From Cardinium endosymbiont cBtQ1 of Bemisia tabaci (GTDB lineage: Bacteria; Bacteroidota; Bacteroidia; Cytophagales; Amoebophilaceae), in the NCBI RefSeq assembly GCF_000689375.1, contig NZ_CBQZ010000001.1, positions 248,001 to 312,000 on the forward strand: a stretch of DNA of 64,000 nucleotides. Direction: 5' to 3'. The position numbers and the translations under genes were made by a program. Shown piece by piece: positions 20,147 through 29,703 of the stretch (position 1 is its first letter; each line of letters starts with the position of its first letter). The notes below the pieces were generated by a model. That model made no database searches. It worked only from the letters and a program-made list of their open reading frames with translations, and had not been told where the DNA came from.

Positions 20147-21277
20147 TTAATTATGGTTTTTTTTTAAAATACCTTCTAATACACCATTTATAAAAGCACC
20201 ACTTTTAGCACTGCCGTACCATTTAGCTATCTCAATATACTCATTTATAGATACCTTAAAAGGTATTTCTTTACATTCAATCAGTTCTGCTAAGGCCAAT
20301 TTGAGTATCAACTTATCTGTTAATAGGATACGGTCCTTATCCCACTTTTGAGTTTGGGCACCAATCATCTCTTCATAACGGATGTGGTTCTCTATGACGA
20401 TGGTCAAAATACGGCTGTAAAATTCTGATTCTGTTGCCCATTTCTCTTCTAGATTATCCCAAAACAGCGTAAACGCAGCAAAGTCTTTTGTAGAAAGCAT
20501 TTTAAAGATATGGATTAAAATTTTCTTTACTATCCCCTTATGCTCGTCCCAGTAGAGGTCTTTCATAGCCAAAAAATCGTTTATTGGCCCTTCCCTAAAT
20601 ATAATATGCTGGACAACGTACTCCAAAATTTTTATACTATTATTTGGATGTAATAGATAGGTTTTTGGTGCTTCTTCGGATTGAATAAATTGTCTATACC
20701 AATTTTGTACTTGATCTTGATCCTGAGCCCAGCTGATGCCATTTTTATAGATTATCTTGATCCATTTGCTGTTGTGATACAACTCTTCTAACAAAGAATT
20801 TTGTGCCAGTTGCTTTTTAAGTGAATGATCGGCTTCTTCGGATGAAGGATGTACGACTTTGGCCAATTTGTACCATTCTACCAGTAATAACAAAGTATAG
20901 AGAAGAATTAGGTAGATGTATTCCTTTGACTGGTTAAATCCATGCTGTAAAAAAGTTTGGTCTTTTTTTAATGCTTCTACATAGTAAGAAAGCTGCTTAT
21001 ATACCGATTCGGCAATTTCTTTATTCTCTTTATAGACAAAAGTATGGGTAGGTAACGCAGTGGCTATTGCTGCTTGAAAAAGGCCAACTGCTCTGGTTGC
21101 TGCTTTGGTTAACTGTTCCTTTCGACTAGGCTCATCTAGAAAGCAATCCCATACAAAATCTTTTTTTATCTGTTCTATAGCCTCTTTTTCATGGACTTGT
21201 TTTGCAATCGTATATGCATAAAGATTTTGTAATGCTTTTATACGAACAAAGCGTCTAGGAATAAGAAAATTTTCCAT
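20147..21277 (-). CDS. nusB: Transcription antitermination/rRNA-processing factor NusB, long Bacteroidota form
   Basis: A 376-aa protein. The N terminus (RRFVRIKALQNLYAY) and C terminus (DRILLTDKLILKLALAELI, KVSINEYIEIAKWYGSAKSG, FINGVLEGILKK) form the NusB fold; the long middle part (~residues 80-270) is the insertion characteristic of Bacteroidota NusB. NusB with S10 (NusE) binds boxA RNA in rRNA antitermination; S10 is encoded at 57.5 kb in this window. It is followed closely by the YtxH-like gene and preceded by the dehydrogenase gene 15 bp upstream. Confidence 0.88.
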   Translation of the reverse strand: MENFLIPRRFVRIKALQNLYAYTIAKQVHEKEAIEQIKKDFVWDCFLDEPSRKEQLTKAATRAVGLFQAAIATALPTHTFVYKENKEIAESVYKQLSYYVEALKKDQTFLQHGFNQSKEYIYLILLYTLLLLVEWYKLAKVVHPSSEEADHSLKKQLAQNSLLEELYHNSKWIKIIYKNGISWAQDQDQVQNWYRQFIQSEEAPKTYLLHPNNSIKILEYVVQHIIFREGPINDFLAMKDLYWDEHKGIVKKILIHIFKMLSTKDFAAFTLFWDNLEEKWATESEFYSRILTIVIENHIRYEEMIGAQTQKWDKDRILLTDKLILKLALAELIECKEIPFKVSINEYIEIAKWYGSAKSGAFINGVLEGILKKNHN

Positions 21278-21292
21278 TGTAATTCAGCTGCT

Positions 21293-22399
21293 TTATCGAC
21301 ACAGTTGGGCGTTCTTTATCTTTTCGATGCGTGCTATAGCCATCTCTTGTGCGATTTCTTGTGTAGGACGTGTGGTTTCTGCAGCTTGATTTAATACATC
21401 AAGGCAGATGGTATAAAGCTGCTCTATACGTTGCTTGACCAAATCTGGAGAAGTTGTTTTTAATTCCGTAACCGCGTTAATTAATCCACCTGCATTGGCC
21501 AAGAAATCTGGTACATATACAATACCTTTTTCAAGCAACCATTTTCCATCTCTCTCTTGATTAGCTAGTTGATTATTGGCTCCACCGACCACAGCGGCAC
21601 AATTCAGCATTGGAATGGTTTCACTATTTAAAACTGCGCCTAAGGCACATGGGGCATATATGTCTAAAGGCCAGTTGTGCAAACGTTCAATAGCTACTAC
21701 TTCTACCTTACAGGCTGCTGCTATCGCTTGAAGCCGATTAGGGCAGATATCAGCTACATAGAGAACCGCTTGCGCTTGGCATAATAATTGTGCCAAGCAA
21801 TGGCCAACCTTACCTACCCCCGCTATACCAATTTTTTTCCCAGCTAAGCTATCTGTACCAAAAATTTTTTTTGCAGCTGCTTTCATGGCAATATAGACGC
21901 CATAGGCGGTATGTTCTGAAGGATCACCACTACCACCTAATGCGAGTGGAAGGCCTACAACGTGGCGGGTTGATTTGGCAATATATACCATATGTTCCAT
22001 GGTGGTATTGTAGTCAGGTGCAGTAATGTAATGGCCACCTAGCCGATCGATAAAATCGCCATATTTACGGAGCAATGGTTCAGTTAATTCAGTCCCTTTT
22101 TGCTTCATCAGTACTGTTTTACCACCACCGACGTCTAACCCAGCTATAGATGCTTTGTAGGTCATGCCCCGGGAAAGACGGAGTACATCCTTGAGGGCCT
22201 CCTTTTCATCTTGGTATTCAAAAAAACGTACTCCTCCAACAGCAGGTCCTAATGTAGTATCATGTACCGCAACAATTGCTTGCAAACCGGTTGCTTGGTC
22301 TTGAAAATAGACCACTTGTTCGTGTCCTTTTTGTGAAAAATGGGTGGTGTCATTTATGTAATTGATATAGCTGGAAGAACTTTGTTCGATTATTTTCAT
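21293..22399 (-). CDS. ldh: Glu/Leu/Phe/Val dehydrogenase (leucine dehydrogenase type)
   Basis: A 368-aa NAD-dependent amino-acid dehydrogenase that interconverts branched-chain amino acids and 2-oxo acids. Visible: GPAVGGVRFFEY (substrate pocket), ASIAGLDVGGGKTVLM with the catalytic-region Lys, APDYNTT, and the Rossmann glycine motif GVGKVGHCLA near residue 197. Length fits leucine dehydrogenase (~365 aa) rather than glutamate dehydrogenase (~450 aa). Exact substrate preference cannot be read from sequence. It sits 30 bp downstream of tRNA-Ser, same strand. Confidence 0.85.
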   Translation of the reverse strand: MKIIEQSSSSYINYINDTTHFSQKGHEQVVYFQDQATGLQAIVAVHDTTLGPAVGGVRFFEYQDEKEALKDVLRLSRGMTYKASIAGLDVGGGKTVLMKQKGTELTEPLLRKYGDFIDRLGGHYITAPDYNTTMEHMVYIAKSTRHVVGLPLALGGSGDPSEHTAYGVYIAMKAAAKKIFGTDSLAGKKIGIAGVGKVGHCLAQLLCQAQAVLYVADICPNRLQAIAAACKVEVVAIERLHNWPLDIYAPCALGAVLNSETIPMLNCAAVVGGANNQLANQERDGKWLLEKGIVYVPDFLANAGGLINAVTELKTTSPDLVKQRIEQLYTICLDVLNQAAETTRPTQEIAQEMAIARIEKIKNAQLCR

Positions 22400-22429
22400 A
22401 GCGGCTAATAAAGGTTGTAATACAGGGGT

Positions 22430-22517
22430 GGAGTAGGGGGGATTCGAACCCCCGGTACCCTTTTAGGGGTACACCCACTTTCCAGGCGGGCACCTTAAGC
22501 CACTCGGCCACCACTCC
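22430..22517 (-). tRNA. tRNA-Ser (anticodon GGA)
   Basis: An 88-nt class II tRNA. Acceptor ends GGAGTGG / CTACTCC pair, the D-arm starts GGCCGAGTGGCTTAAGG, the anticodon loop is CTGGAAA (anticodon GGA) on a CCCGC/GTGGG stem, a long variable arm (GTACCCCTAAAAGGGTAC) follows, then TψC arm GGGGGTTCGAATCCCCC. The CCA end is not encoded. It reads UCU/UCC codons. Confidence 0.95.
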
Positions 22518-22594
22518 AAATAATTCCTTCTATAAAAATAGAGTTTTTTTTATATCAGAAAAATAAAACAGTTTTATTGAGTGGTTGATTGACT

Positions 22595-22709
22595 GCATTA
22601 TTTTGCAAAATTTTTATATAAAACAACTCAAAACTTGGTGATTAATCAATACAAATTTAATAATTTTTTATTGGTTAACAAATAATTATATGGTATTTCA
22701 GGCCCGATG
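22595..22709 (-). mobile_element. Diverged relic of the TCGGC-type IS end
   Basis: Aligned with the outer 120 bp of copy D, this stretch keeps the block aacaaataattatatggtat and then TTTCAGGCCCGAT in place of TTTCAGGGCCGAC, with scattered changes inward. No gene part remains. It is an old end of the same IS family, lying in the 366-bp gap between tRNA-Ser and the symporter start. Confidence 0.6.
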
Positions 22710-22883
22710 AAACATTGGCCTGTTAAAAATAATTTTATCTCTAGGAATATAAAATAATAACAAAAATGTCTTATTTAGGTCTATTTTTTATCAAAAATGA
22801 ACAACGTATTGTATATATACAAATTGGTATTTATAATTCGTATAAAATATGTTTTATAGTACTAATTTGTAATCAATTGAGAT

Positions 22884-22933
22884 ATGGCACCATTTCTAAA
22901 CATACCATTTTACATGGTGGTTTCTTTTCTTAT
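22884..22933 (+). pseudogene. Symporter gene, 5' fragment before the IS982 insertion
   Basis: From ATG 22884 the frame reads MAPFLNIPFYMVVSFL and then meets IS982 copy 3. Removing the IS and one TAT repeat joins it in frame to ILTLVVGIYFSRKITSF at 23932, rebuilding the first membrane helix of a sodium:solute symporter. This shows both the original start and the exact interruption point. Confidence 0.7.
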
Positions 22934-23931
22934 AACGTCAGTTTCGGATTAGACTTATTGTAAACCAGTTGTATATATATTAGCTATAGCCGGTTTTTTC
23001 TCTTTTAGTGAATAAGCTGTAATACCAGCTATTAAATTGACAATAAAATTAGGTATACTTCTATGCCTGGAGTGTTCTATCTGACTAATATTTTTAAGCT
23101 GATCGATAATGGTTTCAATGATAGATCTCTTTCGAAGCATTAGCTTATCCCAGATAGGCATGAAAGCATTTTTCATATTTTTTCTGATTTGAGTAATCAG
23201 TTCTATGCCTTTTCCCATAAGTTTTTCAAATAATTCTTTACTCAAGTAGCCTTTATCAGCAAATACTTTTCCGATCAAATTTTTACATAAGTTTTCTACT
23301 GGCCATCTATCATTGGACTTACCTGTAGTAAGAGAAAAATTCATAATTTCTCCTAAATCATTGACAATCAAGTTTAATTTGATTCCGTAAAACCATCCAG
23401 TAGTAGTTTTACCTTTACTAGCAATTGTCTAATACTTATGAGCATAAGCTCTTTTTATATTACAAACCTTTATAGCGGTTGAATCCATAAAATAACAGCC
23501 TGTTCTCGTTTTAGAAAGACTTTGAGAAAAAAAGTAAAATGGAACTACTGTTCTTTGAACTAGGGATATAAATCTACTATAGCTTACTAACTTGCAAAAG
23601 TCATTAGAATGAAATTGTTGTAAATGAATATAATACAACTTAAAATTTCTAAAGCCAATTACATGAAAAGCAATTAATATTGTCATTATTTCGCTCAAAG
23701 TCAGTGAACATGTTCTAGTAGGTTTTCTATCTGAAGTAGGTAACAAATGTGATTCCATATAAGGCATAAATTTTATAAGAAATTCATCAACAGCGTAATA
23801 TATTTCAACTAATTTTGATACATTCATATCCGGCTCCTTTGGTTTTTATGATTATTTTTCAATCCCACAAATTTAAAACACAAAGGAGCTTTTTATACTC
23901 TTTTCTTAATTTCTAATCCAAAACTGACGTT
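22934..23931 (-). mobile_element. IS982-family element, copy 3 (inside the symporter gene)
   Basis: A 998-bp copy with the same ends as copies 1 and 2, flanked by TAT on both sides (22931-22933 and 23932-23934). It interrupts the symporter gene within its first membrane helix, in opposite orientation to that gene. Confidence 0.88.
22955..23827 (-). pseudogene. IS982-family transposase, in-frame stop
   Basis: Codons 23429-23827 (132 aa) read normally until AYAHKY then TAG. Compared with copies 1 and 2, three bases are missing here (HKVFKTIA becomes HKY-stop-TIA), so the frame is kept but a stop is created; the rest (SKGKTTTGWFYG onward, to 22955) is open. A single lesion separates this copy from an intact gene. 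Confidence 0.85.
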
Positions 23932-26900
23932 TATACTAACTTTAGTAGTAGGTATTTACTTTAGTCGAAAAATTACCTCTTTTCGGCAATATGCTATAGG
24001 TGATAAACAATTTGCCACCGCTACTTTAGTGGCTACTGTATTAGCTACTGCTTATTGAGGGGGCGGTTTGATACGTTCTGTACAGCAAGTCCACAATCTT
24101 GGCCTTTACTGGATCATCTTGACGCTTTTGGCTGGATTTGATCTTTATATTATCAGTAGGTTGGCCTTATATATGGGTCGGTTTATGTATCACCTTTCTA
24201 TGCCAGAAACGATGGGTAGCGTATATGGAAAATATCCACGCATGATTACAGCATTATCTGGCATTTGCGATGCGATTGCTATGATTGCTGCGCAAATCAG
24301 TGCCATGTCTTTGTCCATCAATATGTGTTTAGATGGCGTGTCTCCTAAAGCGATTACCATTGTAGTTTCCCTAATCCTTATCCTTTATTCTAGTTTCGGC
24401 GGTATTCGTGCAGTTGTTTTTACAGACTTATTGCAATTCATAACTTTTACCGTCATCATTCCTATTTTAGCATGGTTTATTTTTAAAAGCACAGGTAAAT
24501 CAATTCTAGAAATCATTCCTTTTTTACAAAGCCAGGAAAAATTTCAATTTAGTAGATTATTTCATTTTGATACAAATTTAGTAGCTATGGGATGTCTTTT
24601 GCTCAGTTTTTTAATGGGTTATATAGAACCTCCAACTATGCAGCGCATCTATATGTCTGCCAACTCGATTCAGGCTAGAAAAGTTTTTTTCTATTCTACT
24701 CTTTTCAGTTTTATTATCACCATTTTTATTATTCTAATTGGTCTATTTGTCTTTGTAAGTGCACCAGAATTATCAGTACCAGCTATTTGGGGACATATCA
24801 TGGCTAATGTACCACCTATTTTTAAAGGAATGGTTTTCATCAGTTTACTAGCCATGGCTATGTCTACAGCTGATTCTAAACTCAATGCCTGCGCTATTAT
24901 GATTAGCCATGATATGCTGCAAAGTATACGCGGTCCCAAGCAACCGCCTTATACTCACCAGCTCCGATTGGCTACATGGACCAGTGTAATAATTGGTCTA
25001 TTGGCCATGTTGTTGACTTTTTATTGTAATGATCTATTGAATTTGCTCAAATTAAGTTTAGACTTCTCGCTTCCTATAGCAACTGCTCCTTTTGTATTAG
25101 CTGTTTTGGGCTTTCGGGGGACATCTCGTACGGCTTTGATCGGTATGGTAACAGGTATACTATCTATTTTGGCTTGGAACCAATGGATTGAACCCACAAC
25201 GGGTATCAATGGTTCTTTTATTTGCATGTTAGCCAATGGTATAGCTATGATGGCTGCGCATTATCTATTCAAACAACCAGATGGTGCAGGCTGGGTTCAG
25301 CCACTGACGGATGATGCATCTAAGCAAATGCAACAAGTGCATATGCGTAAAAAGGCAGCACGAAAAGAAGCGATTAAAAATGGGTTCATGCATATGAAAG
25401 ATACTTTAGCTAAGCTTCAACCTAGCCATGCAACCCTCACATGGATGGGGATTTATGTAGTCATTACTAATTTGCTGGCTTACTTTATAGCCTCTATTAC
25501 CGACCATAGCTGTTGGCTGATACCACAACTATTAGTAGGTGCTTGCTTTTTAGGGTATAGTACGTTTCTCTCTAAAAAAATAACACCTATTCCAGGTTGG
25601 ATGGTTGCGCTATTTTGGCTAATCGGGTTATCTTTTTGTTTGCCTATCAATGTGCTTTGGCATTGGTGGCATAAAACCACTTTACTCTTAAATTTAGGTT
25701 TATTTTTGGCCCATTTGGTGGTAACCTTATTCGTTCTTCCACTATATCTTGGTCTGACTGTTCTAACAGTCACGTTATGCATAGCTATCTACTTGAGTAT
25801 TTTCTATCCTACCCAGCCATTAGTGCTGGTCCTATCTCCATTAGCCGTTGCGTGGCTACTGTTGCTCTGTTTGGGATTAGGATTACTTATTTTCGCCATT
25901 TTTATTAACCTTAAAGTTAAAATGCATACCTCTTTTCAACAGGTAGACTATCTCAAGGATAGAGAAAAAATGCGAACTGCTCAAAAACTTAAGGAAGCAC
26001 TTTATGACGCAGCTATGGTTCCCTTTACAAGTTGTAGTGCGCCTAAAGGCTATGGTTCTATTTTAGGAAAAGCAGTGCGTAAAATGGAGGAGTCTATCTC
26101 CTTTTTAGATAGCAATATGCCTCTTTATAAGCAAGATTTTCAGAGTATTATAAATAAACTTTATGGCTGGGTGGCCTATTTCAATAAAAGAGAAAAGGCT
26201 AAGGACCATGCGCTTTTGAAGCTTACTAAAATTAGCTTAGATAAATTGATTGATCAAGTAGAATTTGTGTTGTGCCAAGAGGTTGATGATCCACCTACCA
26301 TGTTTGTAGAGCAAATAAAAGGGAGAAATAGCGCACCATTTTCTTATATTATATGTGATATTCATCAAGTTATCTACTCATTGGTGCAGGCTGTCTTACG
26401 GGTGAGTGGAAAGTTAGATGGTGTCAGTGCACCCATGGTTGGCATACAACTGCATGCGACTGCTTTGCAGTTTAAGCAATCAGATCCTATAGGCGATGGC
26501 CATCCTACCTCTATGCTTTTTCAGGCTATTGGACTAGTCATTCGTAATGGTGCAATCACTTCTGATATACTTCCCAAGGTCAAGCCTTTGTATGATGATA
26601 GAATGGGTGTAATGAGCTATGAAAATCACCAAGAAGTACCAATATCTATAGATCTACAACAAGAAACCATATCCAGTATGATTCGTGCGCATTATGGCTA
26701 TTTGGAATATCCTTTTAATAGGAAGCAACAAGCCATGCTGTTGGTACTTCCTATTGATGGAGCAGCAATTCGTGATAAGATGATGGTCAAGCTGCCTATA
26801 GATTGCCTCACCTCAGAGACGCCTGTTACCTCTAAAGAGCAGGCTGATTCTATGATGGTATTAATGCAGTTCCATGACTATGTCTGCAAATTTGCCCATG

Positions 26901-27136
26901 AAGTAGACCCTATTGATGCTAAAACAATTTCAAATCTACTTTTATTACTCAGGCAGTCTTTCGGCTTTAAACGCCATTTCTCAGGTCAATTGTTTTATGT
27001 ACGTGTAGTAGGTATTGCCAAATTGGTAGTAGAATGGGTTTTCCATTCACCTAAAGTGATTTATGCTTCTTTGTTATATGAATTGGTCCGCCATACCTGT
27101 GTACCACTTTCTTATATCAAGGATCATACAACTTAG
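23932..27136 (+). pseudogene. Na+/solute symporter fused to kinase-like and RSH-like regions (main body, disrupted)
   Basis: After the IS982 the frame continues LTLVVGIYFSRKI through ATLVATVLATAY, meets an in-frame TGA at 24056-24058, then runs open for ~1022 codons (from 24068). Residues ~1-430 of that stretch are a sodium:solute symporter (SSS) domain (SYSSFGGIRAVVFTDLLQF-like segment, SLLAMAMSTADSKLNA sodium-site helix). A second set of ~5 helices follows (460-620). Then comes a soluble region with a histidine-kinase-like layout (REKMRTAQKLKEAL; CDIHQVIYSLVQAVLRVSG, where the ATP-binding Asn is not seen). The last ~60 aa start a RelA/SpoT HD-like fold. A lost T near 27129 ends the frame early. 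Pseudogene by three lesions. Confidence 0.75.
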
Positions 27137-27471
27137 GTGTTTATGCTTTTGTATTAAATGTTTTAAGCGTAGATAAACGGAAAGATTTAGACCATCCTTC
27201 GTTGTTTTATGTTCAGAATCATTTAAAAGAAGCTATTAAAAAAGATCATATACAGCTTTCTGTTCTTTTTATCAAATTAGCCGAACGGCTCTATGACTTA
27301 CGTCACTCGGAAGGTTATATTATGCTGGAAGAAGTAAAGTATATGGCTCAGGAAACCCTTATTGTGGATGTTAAGCTGGCAAATAAGTATTTGGGTTCTG
27401 AAATAGCAGAGGCATTAACTACTGCAGCCCAACAAGCATTGAAGACCTATTACCGTAAAACGGCTAGATAG
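27137..27471 (+). pseudogene. RelA/SpoT HD-like C-terminal part of the symporter fusion, out of frame
   Basis: Adding one T at CATACAAC (~27129) gives DHYNLGVYAFVLNVLSVDKR and joins the preceding frame to this stretch. It contains QLSVLFIKLAERLYDLRHSE, strongly like the RSH (RelA/SpoT) hydrolase segment VLIKLADRLHNMRTLE. The preceding frame supplies KRHFSGQLFYVRVVGIAK and LLYELVRHT, where RSH enzymes have the catalytic LLHDVVEDT; here the His-Asp pair is Tyr-Glu, so hydrolase activity is unlikely. No synthetase domain follows. Confidence 0.7.
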
Positions 27472-27474
27472 GTA

Positions 27475-27531
27475 CCCCCTTGATAGGGGGAATGGAATCA
27501 CATCTAAAGGGGCAATGGAATCACATCTAAA
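27475..27531. repeat. Hairpin and two tandem 18-bp repeats
   Basis: CCCCCTTGATAGGGGG (27475-27490) can form a six-pair stem. AATGGAATCACATCTAAA occurs at 27491-27508 and again at 27514-27531. There is no T-run after the stem on either strand, so a classical terminator is not indicated. Confidence 0.6.
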
Positions 27532-27642
27532 TTAGAATTTACAAAAATTTATTAAATTTAAAGCCATCCAGCAAATAAAATTGTTTTTTCCAATTCAGTA
27601 AAATGGACGCAGTTTTAGTTGGTTGCTTTTAACATGTTTTAA

Positions 27643-28356
27643 ATGGCTCAACCAGGTTACTATACTGGCAAAACTTCTTTAAATCAAAAATATATGCGAG
27701 AGCAAATGGCGAAACAAAATTTAAATATTGATATAAATAAAAGAGATGGCCATGGAAACACGCCACTTCATTTGGCAGTTTTTAAAGGTGATGTGCAACA
27801 GGTTAGACTATTGTTGCAGAATAAAAAAATGGATGTAAATGCAAAAAATAACCATTATGACACTGCTATACATTATGCCGTTTCTGAGGAGCATGTAGCG
27901 TTGATTAAAGTATTGTTAGAAGAATCAACCACTATTGATGTAAATGTAATAGATAAAGATAGCTATGCTCCCCTTCATTATGCATCATGCAACGGCTGTT
28001 TAGAGATGGCAGAGCTATTGCTAAAACATATAAATATTGATGTGAATATCAAAGATAAATATGAAAATACGCCATTGCATTATGCTGCATTTGAGGGCCA
28101 TTTAGAAGTACTTAATGCATTGCTAGCAAATAAAAGCATTAATATCAACATCACAAACCATCATGGCAATACGCCATTATATTATGCAGCATCTAAAGGT
28201 CATTTAAAGCTCGTTGAACTATTGGTAGCCAGTGAAGGTATTCAGATCATGGTCAAAAATAAATATGGAAGAACCCCGTTTGATGCGGCTAACTGGAACA
28301 GTCATCCTGAATGTTATGAGGTATTATATAGCGCCATCCATCAAAAAGAATTATAA
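27643..28356 (+). CDS. Ankyrin-repeat protein
   Basis: A 237-aa protein made of about six ankyrin repeats (residues ~35-230), each with the GNTPLHLAV / APLHYASCNG / NTPLHYAAFEGH core and a following LLL helix. There is no signal peptide or membrane helix. Ankyrin proteins of intracellular Bacteroidota are candidate host-directed effectors, but nothing here proves secretion. The start ATG at 27643 gives MAQPGYYTGKTSL. Confidence 0.85.
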   Translation: MAQPGYYTGKTSLNQKYMREQMAKQNLNIDINKRDGHGNTPLHLAVFKGDVQQVRLLLQNKKMDVNAKNNHYDTAIHYAVSEEHVALIKVLLEESTTIDVNVIDKDSYAPLHYASCNGCLEMAELLLKHINIDVNIKDKYENTPLHYAAFEGHLEVLNALLANKSININITNHHGNTPLYYAASKGHLKLVELLVASEGIQIMVKNKYGRTPFDAANWNSHPECYEVLYSAIHQKEL

Positions 28357-28850
28357 TAATCATTTGGTTCCTTCTATAGAATTTTCTGTATAAGTTACGC
28401 ACTTCTGCGTCAGAAGACAAGCAAAATTTTTAAAATGAGCAATCTGTTGATTGGCGTTTAAATCACTTAAAATATTTCTATAACTTAGCGTTTAGCATTA
28501 ATCTTTATATCCATTGCTTTTATCTTTCACTTGTTTGGTATCTATTTTGGGCAATTGCTTAAGAGAGTCCATATCATTGTTAGATACTCCTCCATCCTAT
28601 GATGAAGTAGTATGGATCTATTACATAGTGGCTTATCTTTATTAAGATCTCTACATAAACTAATTTTAGCAAGACAACTATTGGGCGCTTGTTGGAGGTG
28701 CCCAAGTACCTTCAAGACGCTTATGCCAGAGCCAATTAGGGACTTCCCATTGGAATATTCCGCAGGATCGTGTAGAGCATAGTATAATCTATTTAATTTT
28801 TCGTGATCTATTCTTTTTTAGTATACTTATTAAAGTAATATATTATATGA
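28357..28850. other. 494-bp gap, possible gene remnant on the minus strand
   Basis: No convincing gene. The minus strand is open for 92 codons (28542-28817; DHEKLNRLYYALHDPAEYSNG, then a Cys/Leu-rich stretch ending LSNCPK) but has no start near its beginning and no family I recognise. It may be the tail of a lost gene. No RNA gene seen. Confidence 0.3.
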
Positions 28851-28853
28851 ATG

Positions 28854-29573
28854 GTTATGCAAATCATTAAGCGTTGTCACTTTCTAGTAGTAAAGCTATT
28901 TAGCTCGCTGTTAGGTTGGTTTATCTCAATACTCCCTATTTTTCCAGCAGTAGATGAAAAAGCACTTGAAATTCTAAGTAAAACTTCTGCTTACTACCAA
29001 AGCCTAGAGAACTTTAGTGCAACCTATAATTTGACCATTCAGTATCCAGAAGAGGAGACGATTAGCCATGCTAAAATGTGCATCACTGCTCGAGGGCCAC
29101 AATATAGATTATCCTATGAACAAAAAGAAACTATAACAGATGGAGAGACGGTCTGGGTATACGATAAAGCGTTAAAAGAAGTCACCATTAGCGAATATAC
29201 TAAAACAGATTCTGATCTGAATTTTGCTGAATTATATAATCTCTATCAAGAAGGCTATTTATCTGTTTATGTCGGGGAACGTATCGTACATAAAGCCAAA
29301 AATATCATGCGAGACATAGTCCAGTTAACGCCTCTTCATGAAGATAGCAGCTGTAAAAGTATTACATTGGAGATCGATCGTACTACCACACAAATTCATA
29401 GATGGGAAGTAGTACAAAACGAAGAAACAAGGTATATTTGTACAGTTTGTAGTTTTTCTGTGAATATTCCCTTACCAGATGCTTACTTTACATTTGATAT
29501 GGTTGGCCATGGAGACTTAGAAATAATAGATCTACGAGAAAATGAAGAAGGGATGGATGTAGATGAGATGTAG
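28854..29573 (+). CDS. lolA: LolA-like outer-membrane lipoprotein carrier
   Basis: A ~239-aa protein with an N-terminal hydrophobic segment (LLGWFISILPIFP), then the LolA layout: helix ALEILSKTSAYYQSLENFSATYNLTI followed by beta strands, with the segment ETVWVYDKALKEVTIS and the late strand CTVCSFSVNIPLPDAYFTFD. LolA shuttles lipoproteins across the periplasm. Match is to the general fold and Bacteroidota versions; sequence identity in this family is low. The following gene is frr, same strand, 130 bp away. Confidence 0.75.
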   Translation, partial: VMQIIKRCHFLVVKLFSSLLGWFISILPIFPAVDEKALEILSKTSAYYQSLENFSATYNLTIQYPEEETISHAKMCITARGPQYRLSYEQKETITDGETVWVYDKALKEVTISEYTKTDSDLNFAELYNLYQEGYLSVYVGERIVHKAKNIMRDIVQLTPLHEDSSCKSITLEIDRTTTQIHRWEVVQNEETRYICTVCSFSVNIPLPDAYFTFDMVGHGDLEIIDLRENEEGMDVDEM

Positions 29574-29703
29574 CATTTAAATGGTTACATCCTATAACAA
29601 AAATAGTATAACCTTGTTGTTCTTATTCAAATAAATGGCTAGTCGTAAGGTAACAGGTTCAATGGCCTATCCAGGTAATTTTTCTTATATATATTACTAA
29701 TTT

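Noticed and set aside
19673-20167. 164-aa plus-strand frame after comEC
   Set aside because: It lies antisense to the YtxH-like gene, has no recognisable features, and the minus-strand gene explains the sequence.
22766-22963. 65-aa frame before the symporter start
   Set aside because: Low-complexity AT-rich translation running into IS982; the symporter start at 22884 in another frame explains the region better.
24056-24058. In-frame TGA (AY-stop-GGG) in the symporter read as Trp recoding
   Set aside because: Other genes here end in TGA (for example the LpxL-like gene at 11350 and the ankyrin gene at 41665), and this gene is already broken by IS982 and a frameshift, so a nonsense mutation is simpler.
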